NCBI GenBank assembly: GCA_024636215.1
Contig: JAGXHL010000007.1
Span: 1-64,000 of the forward strand
Reading direction: 5' to 3'
From: Deltaproteobacteria bacterium
GTDB taxonomy: Bacteria > Desulfobacterota > Desulfuromonadia > Desulfuromonadales > BM103
Length of the DNA stretch: 64,000 nucleotides
Shown here: positions 16,846 to 24,095 of the stretch, piece by piece
How positions within the stretch are numbered: the stretch's first letter is position 1
Layout of the letters: every line of letters starts with the position of its first letter
Position numbers and translations under genes: made by a program
Notes under the pieces: model-generated
What the model was told of the DNA's origin: nothing
The model's input: the letters and a program-made list of their open reading frames with translations, nothing else
Databases searched by the model: none

Positions 16846-17334
16846 TCATGCCTCCTTGGGGGCAAAACGTTTGACGTAAGTAACGCGATCGTCGCCAAGC
16901 TTGTAAAAATCCTTGATCACGGATTCGACCAGGTAGCCGGCATTGTCATAAAAACGCCGGGTGCGGTCGTAGTTCCCCAGAGAAGATGTCTCAAGACCGA
17001 TCATACGCGCGCCGCGGCAGAGCATGTCCTGTTCGGCATGTTCCATCAACAGTCGGCCGTAGCCTCGGCCGTGCGCGGAGGGGTCGGTGGCAATCCAGTA
17101 GACATCGAAGTTCCCCTCGGTGAGCGGTACCGGACCGTAGAGGATGTAGCCGACCACCCCGGCCTCGGTCTCGGCCACGACGACGATATAGTCGGTCTGC
17201 TGCGGCTGGTCAATGACGATGTGCAGGAGCTCCATGGCACAATCCACCTCGGCAGCGGAGAAATTGCCGGCTGCGCACAGGCTGCGCAGAATCCGCTCCA
17301 GGGACGGCAGGTCACTTCTTTGCAGAGTCCGCAT
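16846..17334 (-). CDS. GNAT-family N-acetyltransferase
   Basis: 161 residues from the ATG at 17334, which has GGAAGGAG about 8 nt upstream and lies inside the end of the preceding ATP-grasp gene (23-bp overlap). It has a full GNAT fold: the beta4 motif YWIATDPSAHGRGYGRLLM (R/QxxGxG loop for acetyl-CoA) and the terminal NYDRTRRFYDNAGYLVE. Its position directly before a lysine-2,3-aminomutase-like gene recalls ablB/ablA, which make N-epsilon-acetyl-beta-lysine. This protein is much shorter than the AblB proteins I know (about 270-280 residues), so it is not called AblB. Likely substrate is an amino group on the pathway intermediate (inference). Confidence 0.85.
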   Translation of the reverse strand: MRTLQRSDLPSLERILRSLCAAGNFSAAEVDCAMELLHIVIDQPQQTDYIVVVAETEAGVVGYILYGPVPLTEGNFDVYWIATDPSAHGRGYGRLLMEHAEQDMLCRGARMIGLETSSLGNYDRTRRFYDNAGYLVESVIKDFYKLGDDRVTYVKRFAPKEA

Positions 17335-18340
17335 TTTGCAGCTCCTTCCGTTGCAGGGCCATGGCAAGTATGCGCTCGATCAGCTTGGTGTAGCTGATAC
17401 CGGCCACCTTGGCGGCGCGTGCCAGACCGGCATCCGGTGAGATGTCCGGGTTGGCGTTGATCTCGAGGATGTACGGCTTGCCGTCGCGCAGACGCATATC
17501 GACCCGGGCGTAGTCGCGGCATTCGAGGAGTTTGAAGGCACGCAGGGCGACATCACGCACCAGCAGGTCCTGCTTGGCGGTCAGCTTGGCCGGACAAACA
17601 GGCATGGTCCCCTGATAGGCAGCGCTGTCGGTGTGCCATTTGCCGTCGAAGCAGACGATCGGCCGGGTCAGCTCTTTGGCGAACTGGATTTCTGCTACCG
17701 GCAGGACGGTCAGTTGTTTGTCACCGAGAATGGCGACATTCAGCTCACGCCCTTCGATAAACTCCTCAACCAGCGCCCCCTGACGATAAACTTCGTGGAC
17801 GTAGCGGATCCGTTCCATGACGGCAGCGGCGTCGTCAACGACGCTGGCCGCATCGATCCCCTGGGAGGCATCTTCGAAGCGCGGCTTGATAATCAGCGGA
17901 AAGGTCAGGTTATTCAGGCGCGGGTAATGTTCGCCGGGGCGCACCAGCAGATATTTAGGGCTGGAAATCCCCTTCTGCAGCAGCAGGTCCTTGGTGCGGG
18001 CTTTATCTTGAGTCAGACCGAGGCAGAGCGGTCGCGATCCGGTAAAAGGGATGTGCAGCATCTCCAGCAGACCGGCAACGTTCATCTCCTGACGGGCATC
18101 GCCCCAGAAACCTTCGCAGAGGTTGAAGGCTACAACCGGCTTGTAGTTGCCGAGCTTACGGGCAAAAGCCAGAGGGTCGCTGCCCAGAGGAATCATTTCA
18201 GCCTGATGCTTGAGGCTGGTGAGCGCTTTGCAGACCGCGCGGGCCTCGCTGGACGACCCCTGCTCGGCAGCCAGATCGCGGGCTTCACCCCGCTGGACCT
18301 TGGGGGGTGCCTCGTTAAAGCAGACAGCGACGCGCATCAT
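17312..18340 (-). CDS. ATP-grasp ligase, D-alanine-D-alanine ligase-like (second of two)
   Basis: 342 residues. ATP-grasp elements in order are PLIIKPRFEDASQGID (ATP-binding Lys), LVEEFIEGRELNVAILG, and the metal site CRDYARVDMRLRDG...ILEINANP (Glu and Asn ligands). The N-terminal AFNLCEGFWGDARQEMNVAGLLEMLHIPFTGS region is Ddl-like. It is not a housekeeping Ddl: it occurs as a tandem pair far from cell-wall genes. It overlaps the upstream ATP-grasp gene by 26 bp and the downstream GNAT gene by 23 bp, so the cluster is translationally coupled. It probably forms an amide between an amino-acid carboxylate and an amine (inference). Confidence 0.88.
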   Translation of the reverse strand: MMRVAVCFNEAPPKVQRGEARDLAAEQGSSSEARAVCKALTSLKHQAEMIPLGSDPLAFARKLGNYKPVVAFNLCEGFWGDARQEMNVAGLLEMLHIPFTGSRPLCLGLTQDKARTKDLLLQKGISSPKYLLVRPGEHYPRLNNLTFPLIIKPRFEDASQGIDAASVVDDAAAVMERIRYVHEVYRQGALVEEFIEGRELNVAILGDKQLTVLPVAEIQFAKELTRPIVCFDGKWHTDSAAYQGTMPVCPAKLTAKQDLLVRDVALRAFKLLECRDYARVDMRLRDGKPYILEINANPDISPDAGLARAAKVAGISYTKLIERILAMALQRKELQNADSAKK

Positions 18341-19394
18341 TCACCTCCGACTGGACGCCGAGCCGCTGGCAGGCGGCGTCAACCACACGCAGGATCATCT
18401 GCTGGTAGGAGAGGCCGGCAGCCCGTGCCGCTTTCGGAAAACAGCTGTTCTGTTCCGGCCGGGGGAGGACACCGGGAAGAGGGTTGGCTTCGATGATGTG
18501 CGGCTGGCCGTCAGCATCAAGACGAACATCGATGCGACACCAGTCGCGGCAGCCGAGGTGATAGTAAGCTGAGCGGCAGACGGTCTCGATCACCCGCTTG
18601 AGCATCGGCTCGAGTGGGGCCGGGCACTGAAAGATCTGCAGCGGGGCGTCCTCGGTGTCCCAGAGCCATTTGGCCTCGTAGGAGTAGATCGGGTTGGCGC
18701 CTTGCGGCAGGGTGGCAAAATCGATCTCGACGATCGGCAGGATTTCAACCTGATCGCCGTTACCGATCATGGCGACGGTGAACTCGCGACCGGGCAGAAA
18801 TTCTTCAACCAACGCGGGCTGACGGTAGTTGTTCCAGACCCAGTCGAGTTGAAGCTGGAGAGCCGCTGCATCCGACACCAGCGCCTTGTCGGGCACCCCC
18901 TTGCTCGAGCCTTCGAGGATCGGCTTGACCATCAGCGGGAAACGCATGCCGGACGGCAGCTCACTGGCCTTGCGGATGCATGCGAATTGCGGGTTTGGCA
19001 CCTTGTTGCAGGTGAGGATTTGCTTGGTGCGCTGCTTGTCGAGACAGAGGCCGAGGGTCACCGGGTCGCTGCCGGTGTAGGGGATTTGCAGCATCTCCAG
19101 CATCGCCGGAATTTGCGCTTCACGGCTGGCGCCGTAAAGCCCTTCGGCGATGTTGAAAACCAGATCAGGCTGAAGGCGACGAAAGGTCTCGAAGGCGTTC
19201 AGGTCGGCGTTGACCAGAGTAACCTGGTGCTGCGACGCGAGCGCAGCGGCAACGGCTTGAATGGTGGCAACATCGTCCCACTCGGCGTAGCGATCGTCGG
19301 TATGCCCAGGAGGCTCGTCGATGGTAGGCGAGGGAGGCTGGTCGTCGTCGACAACCAACTCCTCACGCACATTGAAGGCGAGAGCAATATGCAT
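18315..19394 (-). CDS. ATP-grasp ligase, D-alanine-D-alanine ligase-like (first of two)
   Basis: 359 residues and first gene of the cluster. It has a Ddl-like N-domain (DLVFNIAEGLYGASREAQIP, then MLQIPYTGSDPVTLGL). It has the ATP-grasp Lys motif FPLMVKPILEGSSKGV, LVEEFLPGREFTVAMIG, and the metal site RIDVRLDADG...IIEANPLPG. An extra acidic, Pro/Asp-rich insert near residues 15-40 (VVDDDQPPSPTIDEPP) is absent from the second ATP-grasp protein. The two are clearly homologous but diverged, so they probably use different substrates. The ATG is preceded by AGGGG, which lies in one arm of a 10-bp inverted repeat in the leader. Role inferred: amide ligation of amino-acid building blocks. Confidence 0.88.
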   Translation of the reverse strand: MHIALAFNVREELVVDDDQPPSPTIDEPPGHTDDRYAEWDDVATIQAVAAALASQHQVTLVNADLNAFETFRRLQPDLVFNIAEGLYGASREAQIPAMLEMLQIPYTGSDPVTLGLCLDKQRTKQILTCNKVPNPQFACIRKASELPSGMRFPLMVKPILEGSSKGVPDKALVSDAAALQLQLDWVWNNYRQPALVEEFLPGREFTVAMIGNGDQVEILPIVEIDFATLPQGANPIYSYEAKWLWDTEDAPLQIFQCPAPLEPMLKRVIETVCRSAYYHLGCRDWCRIDVRLDADGQPHIIEANPLPGVLPRPEQNSCFPKAARAAGLSYQQMILRVVDAACQRLGVQSEVNDARRCLL

Positions 19395-19398
19395 TTTT

Positions 19399-19510
19399 AA
19401 CCCCTTTTATAGTAGCCACTTTGAAGCCTAACTGCCTCAGCGTCCACTTGCGTGGACGAGACGTTCCATCGATCCGGGGTGCCTGGCGGCGGGGGCTCAA
19501 AAAAGGGGTT
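19399..19510 (-). promoter_or_regulatory. Leader with possible ribosome-binding-site sequestration
   Basis: In the minus-strand transcript AACCCCTTTT (19510-19501) can pair perfectly with AAAAGGGGTT (19408-19399), and the second arm contains the AGGGG that serves the first ATP-grasp gene. Between the arms a smaller perfect hairpin, CGTCCAC (19441-19447), TTGC, GTGGACG (19452-19458), could form. The sequence shows the pairing potential; control of translation is inference. Confidence 0.45.
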
Positions 19511-19562
19511 TCTTTTTATCGCGAGTCGTTGCGCGTCCCGGACATGAACGCCATATATTGCC

Positions 19563-19591
19563 GATATACTCCTATCTTTTTCACATGTCAA
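19563..19591 (-). promoter_or_regulatory. Promoter of the ATP-grasp/GNAT/KamA/deacetylase cluster
   Basis: On the minus strand TTGACA (19586-19591), a 17-nt spacer and TATATC (19563-19568) predict a start near 19556, leaving a 160-nt leader before the first ATG at 19394. Confidence 0.65.
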
Positions 19592-19986
19592 ACAAAAAAA
19601 AACGCGACCTTTTGCAGGGTTTACAACTTACTGATATTGTGAGCTTTCCTCTGAAAAATGCGCACCCTTTCAGGCCTAAGTTTATTCATGTTTATTGATC
19701 ATAACAGATATCGCGGGTAAAGCGACCTGTTGGGACACGATCTGGCGAATCGGTCCGCACCGGATCCTATCGACGAACAGCTCGGGATTACAGCTGCGCT
19801 TTCGCAAAGGTGTTCGCGCAGTTGTTCGCGAAACGATAATGTCTAGCGAAGGTGTCTAGCGAAGGAGCGAAGGCATCTGTCTTGAATGGTGGGTCTTCTG
19901 AGGGTGTTTTCCGCTGTGGCTCGAAACCACGAATTCATTAGAAAGGAGATGTCTATCGTGTAAAGCTGCTCGAAAACCTCGTTCCT
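19592..19986. other. Spacer downstream of nth with short tandem repeats
   Basis: No gene. It contains TTCGCG/CGCGAA inverted motifs near 19813-19832. It also contains a tandem 13-bp repeat, TGTCTAGCGAAGG twice (19840-19852 and 19853-19865), followed by a partial third copy AGCGAAGG (to 19873). A good ribosome-binding-site sequence near 19942 leads only into a 4-codon frame. Function unknown. Confidence 0.5.
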
Positions 19987-20640
19987 TTACTTCTGCCGTC
20001 CAACGCCAACCTGCTGACAACGAGCCACCACCGGACACTGTGAGCACCAGGCGATCTGTGCCCGGCAGCACTGCCGACCGTGAAAAATCAGTACATGGGC
20101 GGCCTGGGTCCAGCGTTCTTCAGGCAGCAACCTGCAGAGTTGTTCCTCGATATCTTCGGCAGTGCGAGCCTTCGACCAACCCAGACGTCCGGCAATGCGA
20201 CCGACATGCGTATCTACCACCATGCCCGGTTTGGCAAAAGCATTGCCCAAAACCACATTAGCGGTTTTACGCCCCACCCCCGGCAGCGCAACCAGAGCGG
20301 ACATCTCCTGCGGAACCCGCCCATGATATTGCTCGACCAGCGCTTTAGAGCAACCGATCAGACTTTTTGCCTTGTTGCGAAAGAACCCGGTTGAACGGAT
20401 CAATTCTTCAACCTCGGAGACCTGCGCCTGCGCCAGACTCAAGGGATCGGGAAAACGTTTAAAAAGAACCGGCGTCACCATGTTAACCCGCACATCGGTG
20501 CATTGCGCGGAGAGGATCGTCGCAACCAGAAGTTGCCAGGGATTATCGTGCAGAAGAGCGCAATGCGCGTCCGGATAGCTCGCCTGGAGCTGGTCCAGGG
20601 TTTGCAGCGCGTGCGCTTTGCTTAGGCGTATTTTTTTCAT
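19987..20640 (-). CDS. nth: Endonuclease III
   Basis: Base-excision-repair DNA glycosylase/AP lyase for oxidised pyrimidines. The 217-residue product has the helix-hairpin-helix LPGVGRKTANVVLGNAF with catalytic Lys, the catalytic Asp in VVDTHVGRIAGRLG, and the C-terminal [4Fe-4S] motif C-x6-C-x2-C-x5-C (CRAQIAWCSQCPVVARC). Length is normal. It is the last of a minus-strand run and is followed by a 590-bp spacer. Two DnaA-box-like motifs, TTGTCCACA (20683-20691) and TTTTCCACA (20695-20703), lie just upstream. Confidence 0.97.
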   Translation of the reverse strand: MKKIRLSKAHALQTLDQLQASYPDAHCALLHDNPWQLLVATILSAQCTDVRVNMVTPVLFKRFPDPLSLAQAQVSEVEELIRSTGFFRNKAKSLIGCSKALVEQYHGRVPQEMSALVALPGVGRKTANVVLGNAFAKPGMVVDTHVGRIAGRLGWSKARTAEDIEEQLCRLLPEERWTQAAHVLIFHGRQCCRAQIAWCSQCPVVARCQQVGVGRQK

Positions 20641-20719
20641 TTTTGGTAAGAATTATTCAGGATCAAACCGGAGTTTTCAACCTTGTCCACAGAGTTTTCC
20701 ACAGACTTGTTGGTTTCTG

Positions 20720-21454
20720 TTAACCTGGCGCGGCCTCCATGCGACCACCGGCCAAGGGCTTTAAACGCAAGGCACGCCGGGTATCGGTGATCTGTACCGT
20801 CAGAGTCAGCGGCAAATGGCTGGATGCCTGGCGGGCGAGGAAGCTGCGATTGATTGAAGCATCAAGAATTCTTACCCCGCCACGCAGGTAAGCCCGGTCG
20901 CGGCCAAAAATCGGGCATCGCGAGGGATAGGTACCGCGCCAGACCGGTCTGCGGCCACGGCGAAGAATCGAAGCGAGCTCCAGATTGCCGGCCCCCCAGA
21001 GATAATCAGCGAAGTCACCAACTATCAAAGTTGGGCAGGCCAGGGAGGGATTGCCGAGCAGTTCGGAGCCAAGCAACTGCCCTACCTGGTGGCTGCGAAA
21101 GCGCGGAAAGCTATCCAGGCTGACGTTGAGCAGGTGCATACGTTTGCCGCCCAACTCGACGTCGGCGCGCAAGCACTGGCCGCCATAGCCAAGATCAAAT
21201 CTCTGCACGCCCCTGAGGGGGAAAAAGGAGAGGTAGGCAAGGGAGCCGCCGGTCACATCCCGAAAGACTTCCAAACCGAGCCGCTCAGAGAGATAGGGAA
21301 GAATGTCGGCATGGTGCACCGGTCCCAGTTCCTGCAGGACGACTATATCGGGAGCAGAATCGGCGATGACATTCAGAATCCGATCAGGATTGACCAGACC
21401 ATCAGCCCCACGGCAAGCCTGAATGTTATAAGTCATGATGCGAGCGGTGCTCAT
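20720..21454 (-). CDS. Endonuclease/exonuclease/phosphatase-family protein with altered active site
   Basis: 244 residues of the DNase I-like EEP fold. The N-terminal MTYNIQACRGADG and VLQELGPVHH motifs (metal-binding Asn and Glu) are kept. The later GDFN motif reads GDFAD, so the catalytic Asn is Ala, and the terminal SDH motif reads SSH, losing the Asp. The catalytic His is still there. Intact length and frame argue against a pseudogene. It may be a weak or non-catalytic phosphodiesterase, or act on a different substrate. It lies between ppiA and nth on the same strand (95 bp from ppiA). Confidence 0.75.
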   Translation of the reverse strand: MSTARIMTYNIQACRGADGLVNPDRILNVIADSAPDIVVLQELGPVHHADILPYLSERLGLEVFRDVTGGSLAYLSFFPLRGVQRFDLGYGGQCLRADVELGGKRMHLLNVSLDSFPRFRSHQVGQLLGSELLGNPSLACPTLIVGDFADYLWGAGNLELASILRRGRRPVWRGTYPSRCPIFGRDRAYLRGGVRILDASINRSFLARQASSHLPLTLTVQITDTRRALRLKPLAGGRMEAAPG

Positions 21455-21548
21455 ACCTGCCTCGCCAGCGTCATTACCTTGCGGATAATGACTTCTGTTG
21501 GTGTTTAGGGAAAAATCAATAAACTCCGTCTCCAGCAGTCTGTCGAGC

Positions 21549-22136
21549 TTAGTCTGTTACACGCTTGACGCTCTTGATAACAACCGGTTCTGCGGGAACG
21601 TCGCGGAAACGATTAAAGGTGTGCGTCGGACTGCTGCCGATCTTGTCAACCACCTCCATGCCCTCAACGACTTTGCCGAAGACAGCATAACCGAACCCCC
21701 GCACCGTGTTGTCCTTGTGATCGAGGAAAGCATTATCCTTGAGGTTAATGAAGAATTGACTGGTGGCGCTGTCGACGACACCGGTGCGGGCCATGGCAAG
21801 CGTGCCACGCAGGTTGCGCAGCCCGTTGTCGGCTTCGTTCTTGATCGGACCGAGAGTCTGTTTGGGCGACATGTCAGGGGTGAAGTTTCCCCCCTGAATC
21901 ATAAAGTCCTTAATCACCCGGTGAAAAATTGTGCCGTTGTAATGATTACTATCCGCGTAGGTCAGGAAGTTTGCCACCGAAAGCGGTGCTTTTTCCTTGT
22001 CCAATTCAACCCTGATGTCACCATAATTGGTTTCAATCACGACCTGATTGGTTTCAATCACAACCCGCTCTGCAGCAAGCACGGGCGCAGCAAACCAGAA
22101 ACTGGCGGTCAACAACAGCAAGAGCATATTTTTCAT
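21549..22136 (-). CDS. ppiA: Periplasmic peptidyl-prolyl cis-trans isomerase (cyclophilin)
   Basis: 195 residues with a Sec signal peptide (hydrophobic to about residue 20, cleavage after APVLAA). The cyclophilin domain has the catalytic [13 protein letters not shown] motif, the [20 protein letters not shown] segment and [16 protein letters not shown] perfect heptapeptide duplication stands right after the signal ([14 protein letters not shown], residues 25-38), encoded by a 21-bp DNA repeat at 22025-22065. It follows gpsA by 25 bp and probably shares its transcript. Confidence 0.95.
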   Translation of the reverse strand: MKNMLLLLLTASFWFAAPVLAAERVVIETNQVVIETNYGDIRVELDKEKAPLSVANFLTYADSNHYNGTIFHRVIKDFMIQGGNFTPDMSPKQTLGPIKNEADNGLRNLRGTLAMARTGVVDSATSQFFINLKDNAFLDHKDNTVRGFGYAVFGKVVEGMEVVDKIGSSPTHTFNRFRDVPAEPVVIKSVKRVTD

Positions 22137-22161
22137 CAGCTTAATCCCCTTAGATTTGGTC

Positions 22162-23166
22162 TTATTGGTCTTCCGAGGTCAACTCCCTGGTCATCAGGGC
22201 GGCAACCGCCTGCTTCGGATCCTTCCCCTGGTAAAGAACCTGGTACATCTGCTCTGTTATCGGCATGGCGACCCCCAGCTTGGCCGCCAGCTGGTAGGCG
22301 GACAGGGTGGTTTTGACCCCCTCGGCAACCATGTTCATCTTGTTGAGAATTTCATCGAGCTTGCGTCCCTTGCCCAACTCAATGCCGACAGAACGGTTAC
22401 GGGACAGGTCTCCGGTACAGGTCAGAACCAGGTCACCCATTCCGGCCAGGCCGTAAAAGGTTGTTGCCTGGGCGCCTTTGGCGTCACCGAGACGGGCAAT
22501 CTCCACCAGGCCCCGGGTAATCAGAGCGGCTCGGGCATTGTGATTGAAGCCGAGACCGTCACCAACGCCGGCAGCCAGGGCAATCACGTTCTTCATTGCC
22601 CCGCCGATTTCCACGCCAACCACATCCTGATTGGTGTAAACACGGAAATAATCCGTGCTGAAAATCTCCTGAACACGACGCGCAACCGCGCGATTCTCGG
22701 CGGCAACCGACACCGCCGTTGGTTGTTCTACGGCCACTTCGCGGGCAAAGGATGGGCCCGATAAAAAAGCGCTGCGTTTTGCAACCTGCGCGCCAAGGAC
22801 TTCCTGCAAGACCTCGGACATGGTCATCAGGGTCTGGTTTTCTATCCCTTTGGCAGCGGAAACCAGCAGACAATCCTCACTGAGATGGGCTTTAAGGTCC
22901 TTGAGGACATGCCGCATGACCTGCGACGGCGACACCAGTAACATCAGCTGGCTGTCCTGTGCGGCTTCTGCCAGATCGCTGGTGTAGCTCAGCTTGGCGT
23001 CAAGGCTTATGCCCTCCAGATAGAGATCGTTGATTCCGGTTGCCTGCAGACGTTTGACCAGATCTGCTTCGTAAACCCAGAGGGTAACATGGTGACCTTT
23101 TTTCGCCAGCAGATTGGCAAGGGTGGTTCCCCAGCTACCGGCACCGATGACTCCGATTTTTATCAT
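22162..23166 (-). CDS. gpsA: NAD(P)H-dependent glycerol-3-phosphate dehydrogenase
   Basis: Makes sn-glycerol 3-phosphate from dihydroxyacetone phosphate for phospholipid synthesis. The 334-residue product begins with the dinucleotide-binding [21 protein letters not shown]. It contains SAAKGIE, the [12 protein letters not shown] region, the catalytic Lys motif [28 protein letters not shown] and [14 protein letters not shown]. Length is normal for the family. It lies 44 bp downstream of the TPR gene. Confidence 0.98.
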   Translation of the reverse strand: MIKIGVIGAGSWGTTLANLLAKKGHHVTLWVYEADLVKRLQATGINDLYLEGISLDAKLSYTSDLAEAAQDSQLMLLVSPSQVMRHVLKDLKAHLSEDCLLVSAAKGIENQTLMTMSEVLQEVLGAQVAKRSAFLSGPSFAREVAVEQPTAVSVAAENRAVARRVQEIFSTDYFRVYTNQDVVGVEIGGAMKNVIALAAGVGDGLGFNHNARAALITRGLVEIARLGDAKGAQATTFYGLAGMGDLVLTCTGDLSRNRSVGIELGKGRKLDEILNKMNMVAEGVKTTLSAYQLAAKLGVAMPITEQMYQVLYQGKDPKQAVAALMTRELTSEDQ

Positions 23167-23210
23167 GTCAGAACCTTTCGCAGTTGACCCTTTAAACAGC
23201 CGACCAGGCG

Positions 23211-24095
23211 CTAAATAGCCTTCTTTTTCTTTTCGATCCGCTCACGAACCTGTTCCGTCTTGCGCGCCAGGACATCCTGTTTGGGGTAAATGCCCTCAAG
23301 GTCTTCAAGAATCTTCAGGGCTTCAACAAGCTCTTCCTGCTCTTCCAGAACCGTCGCCAGACCAAAACTTGCCTCCACAGCATACGGGCTTTCCGACCAA
23401 CGTTCAATAACGACCCGATAGGCCCCGGCCGCTTCCGGCAGCTGACCCTCAAGGGCGTAGGTCATGGCAATCCGGTACTGTACCTCGGCAAAAAAATCGC
23501 TTTGCGGATAATTCTTCAGCAGGGTTTCGAACTCAATGCGGGCCTGGGCAAAGTTATTCAGGCGGAAATAACAGTCCGCCACCTCGTACTGCAGCTGATC
23601 GTTGCCTCGATCAGCTTCGTCGAGAACCTTCTGGTAGACTGCGATGGCCTGGCTGCAGTCGTTGAGCCGATACTTGTAAAGCACGGCAACCTGGGTTCTG
23701 GCTTCGGACACCTCCGGCGCATGCGGATAATCACGCTCCAGCTTCAGGTAGGTCAGCAAAGCATCGGAATAGCGACCGAGGTAGAGGTCCTGCATTTCAG
23801 CAATCTGAAAGAGAGCCTGAGGTATGCGCGAAAAACTCGGCTGTTCATCATGCAGCTTTTCAAACAGCTCAACCGCTTCGCCATACCTGGCTTGCTGCCT
23901 GAGAGTGAGGCCCTCCTGGAAGCGTTCTTCAAGTCGCGTTTGCAGATTCGCCTGGTACCAATAAGCTGCAACGCCGACCAGCGCCACCATAAACAGACCA
24001 AGAAAAACCCAGAGCCGCTGTTTAGGCGCCTTCCCCTGGCGTTTCAACTCCTCCAGAAGGAGTTGTTTCTTCAATTTCTGGATTTCCTTCGTCAT
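23211..24095 (-). CDS. Membrane-anchored TPR protein, function unknown
   Basis: 294 residues: a charged, lysine-rich N-terminus (about 1-27), one transmembrane helix (about 28-47, [18 protein letters not shown]) and at least five tetratricopeptide repeats. The C-terminus ends in a basic [10 protein letters not shown] tail. The layout resembles YfgM/BamD-like periplasmic TPR proteins, but I cannot assign a role. Its start lies inside gyrA (74-bp overlap), so expression is tied to gyrase. A start further downstream would remove the membrane anchor. Confidence 0.75.
   Translation of the reverse strand: MTKEIQKLKKQLLLEELKRQGKAPKQRLWVFLGLFMVALVGVAAYWYQANLQTRLEERFQEGLTLRQQARYGEAVELFEKLHDEQPSFSRIPQALFQIAEMQDLYLGRYSDALLTYLKLERDYPHAPEVSEARTQVAVLYKYRLNDCSQAIAVYQKVLDEADRGNDQLQYEVADCYFRLNNFAQARIEFETLLKNYPQSDFFAEVQYRIAMTYALEGQLPEAAGAYRVVIERWSESPYAVEASFGLATVLEEQEELVEALKILEDLEGIYPKQDVLARKTEQVRERIEKKKKAI

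Noticed and set aside
19397..19591. Minus-strand frame in the leader of the ATP-grasp cluster
   Set aside because: It covers the promoter and the inverted-repeat leader, and its translation has no recognisable features.
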